Assembly (NCBI RefSeq): GCF_029582805.1
Contig: NZ_JAKKUT010000008.1
Location: 310,001 to 374,000, forward strand
Direction: 5' to 3'
Length of the DNA: 64,000 bases
DNA from: Candidatus Synechococcus calcipolaris G9
Lineage (GTDB): Bacteria; Cyanobacteriota; Cyanobacteriia; Thermosynechococcales; Thermosynechococcaceae
In this document: positions 26,191 to 35,063 of the stretch, piece after piece
How the letters are laid out: each line of letters begins with the position of its first letter
Numbering within the stretch: position 1 is the first letter of the stretch
Notes under the pieces: model-generated
The model's input: the letters and a program-made list of their open reading frames with translations, nothing else
Told to the model about the DNA's origin: nothing
The model's database searches: none
Made by a program: the position numbers and the translations under genes

Positions 26191-26569
26191 GTTTTTGCTC
26201 GATACCAACATCGTTATTGCACTTTTTGCAGACGAGGTGATCGTCAAAGACAATCTTGCTCAAGCTAGTGAAGTTTTCATTCCAAGCATTGTCATTGGTG
26301 AGCTGTGTTATGGAGCCAGAAAGTCAGGACGAGTTAAAGCAAACTTAGCAAGAGTTGATAAATTAGTTGCTGGTAGCACAATATTGGTATGTGATGCTGA
26401 AACGGCTCAGCAATATGGCGAAGTTAAGAATAACTTGAGGCTCAAGGGTCGCCCACTGCCTGAGAATGATGTCTGGATTGCAGCCCTTGTCCTACAGCAT
26501 GATCTGATTCTGATAACACGAGATAACCATTTTCAAGAAGTGGAGAATCTGCAAATCGTAGTGTGGTGA
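26180..26569 (+). CDS. PIN-domain toxin (VapC family)
   Basis: A 129-aa ribonuclease-like PIN domain. Acidic metal-binding residues are present: Asp in FLLDTNIVI, Glu in IGELCYGA, Asp in CDAETAQQYG, and Asp in ENDVWIAA plus ITRDNHF. VapC toxins cleave tRNA or rRNA when their antitoxin is lost. The start is ATG 26180, overlapping the antitoxin stop. Confidence 0.88.
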   Translation: MGGRFLLDTNIVIALFADEVIVKDNLAQASEVFIPSIVIGELCYGARKSGRVKANLARVDKLVAGSTILVCDAETAQQYGEVKNNLRLKGRPLPENDVWIAALVLQHDLILITRDNHFQEVENLQIVVW

Positions 26570-26790
26570 GTAAAGCCGCCGCATAACAACCCGGTCGGAG
26601 CGGACTGTCGAAAGTCTCCGGTATAGATACCAAGATTGCTGACAGCCGATCAACCGGAATGTTCGACGCTCAGTTGTCTATGGGGTAACACCATTGAAGA
26701 ATTAGTCGTTGTATTTAGGTGCAGTCAGGGGTTCAGAGAATTATTGAGGAGAAGATTTTAAGCTTATGGACAGACAATACGGCTTTAGAC

Positions 26791-27354
26791 TCACTCTCTT
26801 AACCAGTTAAATAGAGCTTCTACGGTGAGGTTAAAGTCTTTAGCAAATTCTGGTACTGGCAATCGTGCCTTTGGTTCATCATAGGCAGTCGTTGGTTGAT
26901 CGGGTAGATAAACAAAAACTGATTGCTTATCTGGATCAATCAGCCAGCCCATCTGAGTTCCATGCGTGAGGCAGTACAGGATATTTTTGATGACTTTAGT
27001 TTGGCTCTGCTCAGGTGAAAGAATTTCGATGGTCCAATCTGGAGCAATGGAAAAAACATTTGCAACCCTACCATTTTCCTTGCGTGGAATTCGATTCCAC
27101 AGAAATACAGCAATATCAGGTACGGTTGAGCGTCCGCCAAAAGTACAACGCAACTCTGTGAAAGCCCGTGCAGTCTGTTTGGGTTTTACAGCCAAATTAA
27201 TTGCAGGTGCTAATTCAGTCTGGATTACGCTGTGCTCTCCTTGTGGCATTGGTTTCTGGATGATCAGTCCGTCAATGTACTCGCTGGCGGGTTTTGTCTC
27301 CGGCAACTGTAAAAAATTCTCTAGTGTAAGGGGTTTAGTAAAACTTTGCACCAT
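26791..27354 (-). CDS. Uma2-family (DUF820) endonuclease-like protein
   Basis: A 187-aa protein of the PD-(D/E)XK-fold Uma2 family, abundant in cyanobacteria. Family features are the early LTLENFLQLPET, the catalytic-region segments VPDIAVFLW and WTIEILSPEQSQTKV, and GWLIDPDKQSVFVY. The biological role is undetermined, possibly linked to transposition or DNA processing. It is transcribed toward the toxin-antitoxin pair; the 221 bp between them hold no gene I can support. Confidence 0.87.
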   Translation of the reverse strand: MVQSFTKPLTLENFLQLPETKPASEYIDGLIIQKPMPQGEHSVIQTELAPAINLAVKPKQTARAFTELRCTFGGRSTVPDIAVFLWNRIPRKENGRVANVFSIAPDWTIEILSPEQSQTKVIKNILYCLTHGTQMGWLIDPDKQSVFVYLPDQPTTAYDEPKARLPVPEFAKDFNLTVEALFNWLRE

Positions 27355-27463
27355 TTTAAGATTCCCTTAAGAGAAGCAGGCTATTACTAGTTTATTGGTT
27401 ATTCTACAGGTACATTAGGTCGTTGTTGCGGTCGAACGTTAGCGTGATCCATGGAGGTATCCT

Positions 27464-28258
27464 GTGCAAGATGGGCGTGTCATTGCCGATTCTTTGTCCC
27501 CAGCGGGCATTCGCTTAGTGACGTTGCAATTGACCTATCCTCGCTTTATCCATAGTGAACTGTTAACCCATCGCGTTTTTTCCCGCAATTCTGCCAGTTC
27601 TCGGGCCGTTCCCGTCACCAAAGTGATGGAGCAGGTGGAGCAGTATCCAGTGATTCCCTACCACTGGGGCCAAAATCAACGGGGGATGCAGGCGGCCGTA
27701 GAAATCGAGCAAAAAGATCAAGGGAAAAACATTTGGCTAGAAACCCGATTGGCGGTGCTAGAGGGGGCAAAAAAGTTAAATGAATTGGGGGTGCACAAAC
27801 AGGTCGTTAATCGAATGCTGGAACCCTGGATGTGGATGCAAACCGTGGTTAGTAGTACGGAATGGGATAATTTTCTCCACTTGCGGAATCATCCCGATGC
27901 CCAGCCGGAGATGCAACAGCTGGCTAAAATGATCCAAACCTTACTGGAGAACCATACTCCGACCCCGGTGGACGTAGGGACATGGCATTTACCCTACATT
28001 GCCGCCGAAGAACGGGACACCTTTAGCCTAGACCAACTGAAGTATATGTCCGTGGCCCGGTGCGCGCGGGTGTCCTACTATTTGCGGGATGGGCGGCGCA
28101 GTGACCCGGAATCGGATTTAACCCTATACGAGCGGCTGGCAGGATCGGAGCCAAAACACCTTTCCCCCCTAGAGCATGTGGCTGAATGTATGGGCGATCG
28201 CCAGGGGTATGCTAATTTTACTGGCTGGCGGCAGTTACGATTTCATGCCGAAGGCTAA
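27464..28258 (+). CDS. thyX: FAD-dependent thymidylate synthase ThyX
   Basis: A 264-aa flavoenzyme methylating dUMP to dTMP with methylenetetrahydrofolate and NADPH. The diagnostic motif is visible as THRVFSRNSASSRA near residue 36, followed by SSTEWDNFLHLR. The start is GTG with GGAGG 6 nt upstream at 27453-27457. It replaces ThyA, as in many cyanobacteria. The last 4 bp overlap the convergent permease gene. Confidence 0.9.
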   Translation: MQDGRVIADSLSPAGIRLVTLQLTYPRFIHSELLTHRVFSRNSASSRAVPVTKVMEQVEQYPVIPYHWGQNQRGMQAAVEIEQKDQGKNIWLETRLAVLEGAKKLNELGVHKQVVNRMLEPWMWMQTVVSSTEWDNFLHLRNHPDAQPEMQQLAKMIQTLLENHTPTPVDVGTWHLPYIAAEERDTFSLDQLKYMSVARCARVSYYLRDGRRSDPESDLTLYERLAGSEPKHLSPLEHVAECMGDRQGYANFTGWRQLRFHAEG

Positions 28259-29307
28259 CCATTTGCTGCCAACTGAATGCGCGGATCCACCCATTTAAGT
28301 AAAAGATCTGCCAATAGATTACCAATAATCAACATGGTCGCGCCCATCATCAGACTGGCCATCACCAGGTAAATATCTTGGGATTGGACGGCCTGCAAAA
28401 TGAGTCGCCCTAAGCCCGGCCAATTAAAGAAAAATTCGGCAATAAAGGCTCCGCTCAACAAACTGGCAAACTCAAATCCGAGGAGCGTCACTAGCGGATT
28501 AATGGCATTCCGTAGGGCATGGACATAGATAACCCGATGTTCCGGCAATCCCTTGGCCCGGGCCGTCTGAATATAATTTTGGCGCAGGACATCCAGTAAA
28601 TTGCCCCGCATTAAACGCTGTAGTCCGGCAAAACTGGTCAGACTCAAGGCTAGGGTGGGTAAAATTAAATGCCAGCCAATATCTAAAACTTTGCCTAACC
28701 CGGTTAGGTCATCGTGATCAATACTGGTCATCCCCCCCACAGGAAACAGGGGCGTATTCTGGGCCAGAAACAACAGGAGGAGGGCCGTAATAAAACTGGG
28801 AAATCCTTGGCCAATGTAGCTCACCACTTGTAACGTGCGATCGCTCCAACGATTTTGATTGATGCCCGCAATAACACCCAAGGGAATGGCTAAGCCCCAG
28901 GTGACAATAATGGAGGAAAAAGAGAGAAGTAAGGTAGCCGGAACCCGTTCCCACAAAAGAGATGCCACCGAACGCTGATAGACAAAACTGGTACCAAAAT
29001 TGCCATGGCGAATAATTTGCCACAACCAATTAAAATATTGCTGAAGGGCAGATTTATTTAAGCCAAATTGGGCTTCTAATTCGGCAATGCGTTCCGGGGA
29101 AATTTGGGGATTGGCTTTCAGGGTATCTAAATAATTGCCAGGAGCCAACTGAATAATGGCAAAACTAAGGGCAGAGGCCAGAAAAAGGGTTAAAATCGCC
29201 TGCAACAGTCGCTTGACAATAAATTGGCTCGTTTCACTAGTCAGACCACGGAAAACATTCTGCTGAAGGTGGTGAAATTTTAGGGAAGGGGCGGAGGTAA
29301 GGATCAT
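28255..29307 (-). CDS. ABC transporter permease, DppB/OppB type
   Basis: A 350-aa inner-membrane permease with an N-terminal extension of about 30 residues, first transmembrane span FIVKRLLQAILTLF, and the periplasmic region AELEAQFGLNKSALQQYFNWL typical of peptide/nickel importers. The coupling EAA-like loop (ARAKGLPEHRVIYVHALRNAI) is intact. No ATPase, second permease or binding protein lies beside it, so those must be elsewhere. Confidence 0.88.
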   Translation of the reverse strand: MILTSAPSLKFHHLQQNVFRGLTSETSQFIVKRLLQAILTLFLASALSFAIIQLAPGNYLDTLKANPQISPERIAELEAQFGLNKSALQQYFNWLWQIIRHGNFGTSFVYQRSVASLLWERVPATLLLSFSSIIVTWGLAIPLGVIAGINQNRWSDRTLQVVSYIGQGFPSFITALLLLFLAQNTPLFPVGGMTSIDHDDLTGLGKVLDIGWHLILPTLALSLTSFAGLQRLMRGNLLDVLRQNYIQTARAKGLPEHRVIYVHALRNAINPLVTLLGFEFASLLSGAFIAEFFFNWPGLGRLILQAVQSQDIYLVMASLMMGATMLIIGNLLADLLLKWVDPRIQLAANG

Positions 29308-29379
29308 AAATTAATGGGGGACAACAAGAGGGATTCAAATCGGTAGCGGTTTCTATTATCAGAATCAAGCCCTAGGTGC

Positions 29380-30519
29380 TTATAACATAGCAAAGAATGC
29401 TTTGATGGCATCAACCATATCTTGGACATGCTCGAGAGATAGATCGGGAAATAATGGTAAACGAAGTAAACGATCAGCAACACGATCTGTGTTGACCAAA
29501 TCGCCCTGGGTGCGTCCATAGCGCTGACCTGCTGGTGAGCTATGCAAGGGCACATAGTGGAACACACTCTTAATACCACTTTGCTTAAGGTAGGTAATCA
29601 GATCTGTGCGGACTGTTAGGTTGGGTAGCAAAATATAATACATGTGACCATTATGTTGGCAATGTTTGGGAATTTGAGGCCGACGAATTTTTGCGACTTC
29701 CTCTAACGATGCAAGTAGGTTATGGTAGTGATCCCAGATTTTAAGACGGCTTGCAATAATTTGATCAGCAAGTTCTAATTGAGCATAAAGAAATGCTGCA
29801 ATAATTTCTCCAGGAAGATAACTAGAACCAATATCTATCCAAGTATATTTATCTATTTCTCCTCTAAAAAACTGACTACGATTCGTACCTTTTTCACGAA
29901 TGATTTCGGCTCGTTCTACAAAACGATCTCGATTAATCAGGAGTGCCCCACCTTCTCCGGAGATAATATTTTTGGTTTCATGAAAGCTTAAGCATCCTAA
30001 ATCGCCAATGGTACCTAAGGGTTGATCCCTATAGCGAGCATATATTCCTTGGGCGGCATCTTCGATAACCAGCAAGTTATATTTAGTCGCTAACGTCTGA
30101 AGTTCATCCATTTCACAACCTACCCCTGCATAATGCACCGGGGCGATCGCTCGGGTTCTATGGGTAATGGCACTCTCAACTAGGGTTTCATCTAGGTTTA
30201 GAGTATCGGGACGAATATCCACAAAGACCGGCACTGCTCCCCTGAGAACAAAGGCATTTGCAGTAGAGACAAACGTATAGCTGGGCATAATCACTTCATC
30301 CCCTGGTTCTAAATCTGCCAAAATTGCTGCCATTTCTAAGGCAGAGGTACAGGAGTGCGTAAGTAAGGCTTTTGTACAGCCTAACTGTTGTTCTAACCAA
30401 GTATGACATTGATGTGTAAAAGAGCCATCACCTGCTAGTTGCCCCGATTGGTAAGCTTGGCCAATCAGTTCTAATTCGCGTCCAGTAAGAAAGGGATGAT
30501 TAAAGGGAATAGGTTTCAA
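29380..30519 (-). CDS. wecE: dTDP-4-amino-4,6-dideoxyhexose aminotransferase (WecE/RffA type)
   Basis: A 379-aa DegT/DnrJ/EryC1-family PLP enzyme. Lys183 in FHETKNIISGEGG is the PLP lysine, with EDAAQG upstream. WecE converts dTDP-4-keto-6-deoxyglucose, the RmlB product encoded nearby, to dTDP-4-amino-4,6-dideoxygalactose. The match with N-terminal NHPFLTGRELE and AGDGSFT is close to that family. It is the last gene of the polysaccharide operon. Confidence 0.9.
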   Translation of the reverse strand: MKPIPFNHPFLTGRELELIGQAYQSGQLAGDGSFTHQCHTWLEQQLGCTKALLTHSCTSALEMAAILADLEPGDEVIMPSYTFVSTANAFVLRGAVPVFVDIRPDTLNLDETLVESAITHRTRAIAPVHYAGVGCEMDELQTLATKYNLLVIEDAAQGIYARYRDQPLGTIGDLGCLSFHETKNIISGEGGALLINRDRFVERAEIIREKGTNRSQFFRGEIDKYTWIDIGSSYLPGEIIAAFLYAQLELADQIIASRLKIWDHYHNLLASLEEVAKIRRPQIPKHCQHNGHMYYILLPNLTVRTDLITYLKQSGIKSVFHYVPLHSSPAGQRYGRTQGDLVNTDRVADRLLRLPLFPDLSLEHVQDMVDAIKAFFAML

Positions 30520-30885
30520 TTAGCGACTGCCTACGACGATGCCAAACACAATAGCTGCCATCCCTAACATTTTAGGCAGGGTAATTGGCTCCTTAAAGAA
30601 TACCGCACTTAGGAAAAGTACCAAGACAAAAGCGAAGCTCATAAAGGGATAGGCATAGCTGAGGGGAAACTTAGTCATGGCAGCCATCCAACTGAGGGCC
30701 GCCAAAAATGCAGCAGCAAATCCACTGATAATCCAAGGATTGAGTAGTAAATATGCTAGATGGAGAAGTTTTTCAGCAGTCTGTTGAGGCAAGGGGCCGG
30801 CTAGGCTCACCTGCCATTTTATAATCATTTGCCCATATACAGTAAAAAATATCGTAAGAAAAATATATAAATGATTTGAAGTCAT
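30520..30885 (-). CDS. Small EamA/SMR-like membrane transporter
   Basis: A 121-aa protein with four predicted transmembrane helices (from HLYIFLTIFFTVYGQMIIKW to IVFGIVVGSR), like ArnE/ArnF undecaprenyl-linked sugar flippases and small multidrug-resistance proteins. Its stop immediately abuts the wecE start, and the operon context suggests export of a lipid-linked amino sugar (inference). Confidence 0.75.
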   Translation of the reverse strand: MTSNHLYIFLTIFFTVYGQMIIKWQVSLAGPLPQQTAEKLLHLAYLLLNPWIISGFAAAFLAALSWMAAMTKFPLSYAYPFMSFAFVLVLFLSAVFFKEPITLPKMLGMAAIVFGIVVGSR

Positions 30886-30926
30886 TTTTGCATTACCAAG
30901 AATTTTATAAAATCATTGTAATAGCA

Positions 30927-31622
30927 TCAATTTTCAGAAACGATATATTTAAGAATATCTGACTGTGGGACAAACATTAAAGTATCTATAATACTTACAA
31001 AATTTTCAAAGATAGGTAGATTTTGAAAATATTGCTTGTAAGGACCATAAGCTTTGTAAATTAGCTTAATATTGTTTTGACTAAATTTTTCTTCTTGACC
31101 ATCTAAATATTTTTTAGCTGCAATTCCTGAAATATACTCAGTTCCTCCAACTTGTTTAATGATTGAGATTAATCGGTCAACTCTATCTAATTCTAAAGAA
31201 AAATGACGAGAATCAGCAAATTGAGTAGTTATTTTAGAATACTTACATATTTTCATAATAATATATTGATTTAAGTCTGAAAGAAAGTTCCATTTATGCT
31301 TTAGGTAAATATCTTCAAGGAAATAAATTATTTCATTAAATTGTGGTGACTTACAATAAGTATGAATGATGGTTTTGAAGTGTTTCTCTTGCCAATGAAA
31401 ATCTTCTAATGTAACTTCACTTATTTTTAGATTTACTGATTTTTTATTAATAGGAATGGTTAACCAAAAAATACCGTTTTTAGAATACAATTTATTTCTA
31501 TTTCGCCAATCATTTTTTGTATATTGAACTTCATCTAAAAAACAAAAAAAATCGGCGTCATTTATTAAATCAAAGTAGCCTTTCCAAGGTATGTAATTTG
31601 ACTGTAAAATTACTACTTTCAT
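30927..31622 (-). CDS. WbqC-like family protein
   Basis: A 231-aa protein of the WbqC family found in O-antigen clusters. The hallmark N-terminus KVVILQSNYIPWKGYFDLI is followed by DEVQYTKNDWRNRNK. The biochemical role is not settled; family members accompany amino-sugar genes. It is very AT-rich compared with window housekeeping genes and sits 3 bp from the acetyltransferase gene. Confidence 0.88.
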   Translation of the reverse strand: MKVVILQSNYIPWKGYFDLINDADFFCFLDEVQYTKNDWRNRNKLYSKNGIFWLTIPINKKSVNLKISEVTLEDFHWQEKHFKTIIHTYCKSPQFNEIIYFLEDIYLKHKWNFLSDLNQYIIMKICKYSKITTQFADSRHFSLELDRVDRLISIIKQVGGTEYISGIAAKKYLDGQEEKFSQNNIKLIYKAYGPYKQYFQNLPIFENFVSIIDTLMFVPQSDILKYIVSEN

Positions 31623-31624
31623 AG

Positions 31625-32251
31625 CTAGTTCAACTTAAATGGTTTATTGAGAATTTTCTGTGGATTACCAATTACCCAAGCATCATCAGGCACATCTTGT
31701 GTAATAACTGTTCCAATACCAATATGGACATGATTGCCAATCACAATATCATTAGATATAACTGTTCCACTACCAACAAAAGACGCTTGGCCAATTTTTA
31801 CGTTTCCCGAAATAGTAACTCCAGGACTAATATAGGATCCATCTTGAATTTCACAATTATGAGAAATAGTAACTGAATTATTAATTAATACACCTTTACC
31901 TAAAAAAACTTCTTTGTCGAGATTACACATTGGGTAAATAAGAGATCCTGAAGATACATTTGCTAAAGGTGAAACATAGGCTGTAGGATGAACTAAATTA
32001 AGTAATTTTCCAGATGCATTACTAATTTCTGTTATCAATTTAAGTCTTAAGCTCATATGCTTATAACCAACACATAAAAGCCATAGAGAATTATTTATAT
32101 GATTGATATATTCGTTGAAATAAAAATGATTATTTGATGTTCTAGAAAGTTTATCGTCAAAGTAAAATCTTGGGTAATCATAGTTAGATGAATTGAGAAG
32201 TAATTCAACTTGCTTACCTAATTCACCGAATCCTAGAAAGCTTATATTCAC
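31625..32251 (-). CDS. PglD/NeuD-like hexapeptide acetyltransferase
   Basis: A 208-aa sugar N/O-acetyltransferase. A Rossmann-like nucleotide-sugar domain occupies about 1-85 and is followed by a left-handed beta helix (NSVTISHNCEIQDGSYISPG, then GQASFVGSGTVI). The presumed catalytic His is in ISHNCEI. Beside rmlAB and a wecE-like gene it could N-acetylate a dTDP-4-amino sugar. It is AT-rich and tightly packed between neighbours. Confidence 0.85.
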   Translation of the reverse strand: MNISFLGFGELGKQVELLLNSSNYDYPRFYFDDKLSRTSNNHFYFNEYINHINNSLWLLCVGYKHMSLRLKLITEISNASGKLLNLVHPTAYVSPLANVSSGSLIYPMCNLDKEVFLGKGVLINNSVTISHNCEIQDGSYISPGVTISGNVKIGQASFVGSGTVISNDIVIGNHVHIGIGTVITQDVPDDAWVIGNPQKILNKPFKLN

Positions 32252-33109
32252 TTACTTTACCGCTATAAAACCAACATATTTAAATATATTTCTTGTAATA
32301 GGTAAAGCTTTAATAAGATAGTCATGCATAACACTTGCATGCTGAAAGCGTAAATGATAATCCATAGAGGTATCATTAATAAGTTGAGCCTGCCCCAAAA
32401 ACCAATGATAGATAAAGTCTACTTGTTTAAAGCCTACGTCAAAAAGTTGTTCTTGTATATCTTCCTCTCTAATTCCACCCTGAACATGTTTTTGATGCTC
32501 AGCCTTAATAAATAGTTCCTTTGATATTCCAAATTGTTTTTCAATCTCTTCGCCTTTTTGATTTACAGCTTTAATTTCTCTTTGAATAATTTGATCATAA
32601 TTTTTTGATAAATCTAGTTGCTTTATACCATCCCAAAAATAAGCGTTTGGACTGAGATCAGCATAAAATAAACCTCCATTTTCTAGAGAGTTATAAACAT
32701 TGATCAACGTTGGCTTGATGGTGTATAAATGATCTAAAAACGAATAGGCTGTAGCTAAATTATAATAACCTTGTTGTAACTTTACATCACCTGTATCTGC
32801 ATTAATCAAAGAAATTTTTGCTTCTCCTGTTTTATCCACTTTATCGAGCATTGCTTGTGTAATATCAATCCCTATAATTTCCTCAACATATTTTTTGAGA
32901 ATATCAATCATAAAGCCAGTTCCACATCCAAAGTCAATAACTCGTTTAATTTGATGTTTTGTGATAAGTGATTGAATAATTTTCTCTACTCTTGCAATGC
33001 TTTCAGGTCTGTAATGTGGTTCAATCGTATTATAGTCATTAACCATAACTGAGTGAACAGCAACATTAGCCTCAATAGCTTCTTGATAAAACTTATTTTG
33101 TGTATCCAT
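32252..33109 (-). CDS. Class I SAM-dependent methyltransferase
   Basis: A 285-aa methyltransferase with the SAM-binding motif VIDFGCGTGFMIDIL (residues about 54-68), followed by acidic IIGIDITQ. The C-terminal half carries the substrate-binding part. The target could be a sugar hydroxyl, amine or carboxyl; nothing in the sequence decides. Start and stop adjoin the neighbouring genes. Confidence 0.85.
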   Translation of the reverse strand: MDTQNKFYQEAIEANVAVHSVMVNDYNTIEPHYRPESIARVEKIIQSLITKHQIKRVIDFGCGTGFMIDILKKYVEEIIGIDITQAMLDKVDKTGEAKISLINADTGDVKLQQGYYNLATAYSFLDHLYTIKPTLINVYNSLENGGLFYADLSPNAYFWDGIKQLDLSKNYDQIIQREIKAVNQKGEEIEKQFGISKELFIKAEHQKHVQGGIREEDIQEQLFDVGFKQVDFIYHWFLGQAQLINDTSMDYHLRFQHASVMHDYLIKALPITRNIFKYVGFIAVK

Positions 33110-33882
33110 TATTCTACTCTTTGCTTGAATTTTCGATTTTCAAAAGGTGCATAATATTCATCATAGTTGCTGGGAACTTGAGCATGGAAACCCAACTTTT
33201 GCTTTGCAATTTCTGAAATATTACTCAAATCGATATCTTTCATTGCTCTAGGTATATCAATACGTTGCTTCATCCATGGCCTAATCATATTAATTGTTAA
33301 GGCATGCCTCCAATCATTTGTAAAGTTTTGCCCTCCTGCATGCCAAATTCTAGCATTAAAAAAGAAAACATCTCCTGCTTTTGCAATTAACCTGTGAGCA
33401 TTATAGTAAAAATCATCAGACTTAGGCTGTGTTGAGATTTGTTGACTAAATGGTAGGAACCAAGTTGCTCCATTATCTAGAGTAAAATCATCAAGTAATA
33501 TTGTAGCTCCTATGTTGGTAATATATCCTGGGATAATACGTGGACAATCAGTGTGTATTCTTTGACTATAATTAGATTGATGGGGAGGCATAGACGAAGA
33601 TGTGTATGCATAAACAATACAGCCTTCTCCTAAAATCAAATTAAATGGTTCTCTAATCAGCTCAATATCAAAAATATCACAGAAAATTTTTCCATACAAT
33701 GAACATATTAAAACCATTCCATAATCCGAATAATCTTTTGTTCCATGATACTTAACTTCATGGTCAATTGCCTTTGTTAAATATATTTTTAATTGTGTAA
33801 TCAAGAAATCTGGCAGTACACCTTTTATAATAGAAAATCCTTGAGTTTGAATGTCTTGTATAAAGTCATCTTTGTTAAACAT
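33109..33882 (-). CDS. Phytanoyl-CoA dioxygenase-family protein
   Basis: A 257-aa Fe(II)/2-oxoglutarate oxygenase of the PhyH family. Likely iron ligands are His and Asp in RIHTDCPR and a distal His in RIWHAGGQN; NWRHALTINM near the C-terminus supports the 2-oxoglutarate site. In glycan clusters PhyH enzymes hydroxylate small molecules or sugar side chains. It overlaps the methyltransferase gene by a single base. Confidence 0.82.
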   Translation of the reverse strand: MFNKDDFIQDIQTQGFSIIKGVLPDFLITQLKIYLTKAIDHEVKYHGTKDYSDYGMVLICSLYGKIFCDIFDIELIREPFNLILGEGCIVYAYTSSSMPPHQSNYSQRIHTDCPRIIPGYITNIGATILLDDFTLDNGATWFLPFSQQISTQPKSDDFYYNAHRLIAKAGDVFFFNARIWHAGGQNFTNDWRHALTINMIRPWMKQRIDIPRAMKDIDLSNISEIAKQKLGFHAQVPSNYDEYYAPFENRKFKQRVE

Positions 33883-33892
33883 AATTTCTTGA

Positions 33893-34816
33893 CTAGATGT
33901 TTTTTGTTTCTTTGACTATAAATAAAGGTCTATTTTGAACTTCTTGTAAAATTCTGCCCACATACAATGAAGAAAAACCTATTAATACTATTTGAACTCC
34001 AGATAAAAATACAATAATAGCAACTATTGAAGCATAACCAGGTTGATAGTCTACAAAGAAAATTTTTGCTACAAGCAATGTAATTAGTGAAATGAAACCT
34101 GTAATAGCTAAAATAAAACCTAGTATAGATATCCAACGTAAGGGCAAATCAGAAAATGAAATAATTGATTCCATTGCCATTAGTAAACGTCTGTTTAAGT
34201 TATAAGAAGATTTTCCATCTTTTCGTGCTTGATGATTGATTGGTATGTAGATTTTAGAAAATCCCAGCCAGTTTTCTAAACCCGGCAAATATCTAGATTT
34301 CTCAGAAAGTTTATTGTATGAATTTATAAATCTTCTAGACATAATTCGCATTGTTGCCACGTTTAAGGGTATGTTTTGACCAGTTAATTTATTCAATAGG
34401 ATGTTAAATAAATACGAAGAAATTTGCTTGAGGTAATTATCTCTACGTTTTTGTCTTAACCCATAAACTACATCATACTTGCCTGACATTATATATGGTA
34501 AAAGCTTAAGCATTTCTTTGGGTGGATCTTGCTGATCTACATTCATCATGCATATTAAGTCACCTATTACATAGGCATAACCCGCTGAAACAGCTATATG
34601 TTGACCAAAGTTACGACTAAGAGAAATCATTTTAATCTGCGCATGTTTACTGGCAACGGTTTTTATGTTTTCTTCGTCAACTTCTCCACTTCCATCGATA
34701 ACGAAAAGTACTTCTATTAAATCTATTTCTTTTGGAAGCTTTAGTGAAAATACTTCTTCAATGAAATCCTTTGCAAGATAGCTATCTTTATATATGGGAG
34801 TTACTATGGAAAGCAT
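33893..34816 (-). CDS. Family 2 glycosyltransferase with C-terminal membrane anchor (ArnC/DPM1-like)
   Basis: A 307-aa polyprenyl-phosphate glycosyltransferase. The GT2 catalytic domain starts SIVTPIYK and has VIDGSGE, the SRNFGQHIAVSAGY segment and a metal-binding DQQDPP. Two transmembrane helices are near the C-terminus. It likely moves a nucleotide-activated sugar to undecaprenyl phosphate. ATG 34816 is preferred; the frame is open to an ATG at 34843. About 250 bp of AT-rich DNA precede it. Confidence 0.88.
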   Translation of the reverse strand: MLSIVTPIYKDSYLAKDFIEEVFSLKLPKEIDLIEVLFVIDGSGEVDEENIKTVASKHAQIKMISLSRNFGQHIAVSAGYAYVIGDLICMMNVDQQDPPKEMLKLLPYIMSGKYDVVYGLRQKRRDNYLKQISSYLFNILLNKLTGQNIPLNVATMRIMSRRFINSYNKLSEKSRYLPGLENWLGFSKIYIPINHQARKDGKSSYNLNRRLLMAMESIISFSDLPLRWISILGFILAITGFISLITLLVAKIFFVDYQPGYASIVAIIVFLSGVQIVLIGFSSLYVGRILQEVQNRPLFIVKETKNI

Positions 34817-35063
34817 TATTTTCTCTCTGTTGTCAGAATACATCTTGCTCTTATTGGTTGCCTCCTAAGTAATTTAAAAATATATGGGAATCTCTTCAAG
34901 ATATAGGGATATCGCAAACAAAATTATAATGACTTCAGCTTCTATCTTCAGCAGATCTAGTATTTTTTTGATGATTATATCTATTTACTCTAGTTTAATA
35001 TACTTATCGTAATCAGTTAATACAACTGGTAAGTGTTTGACCTGTTCTATTTCTGTATATTCC

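Noticed and set aside
26572-26690. attC-like sequence (TAACAACCC...GGAC) after the toxin gene
   Set aside because: Integron-like cassette sites need a matching complementary half within about 60-140 bp; none is present, so a cassette array is not supported.
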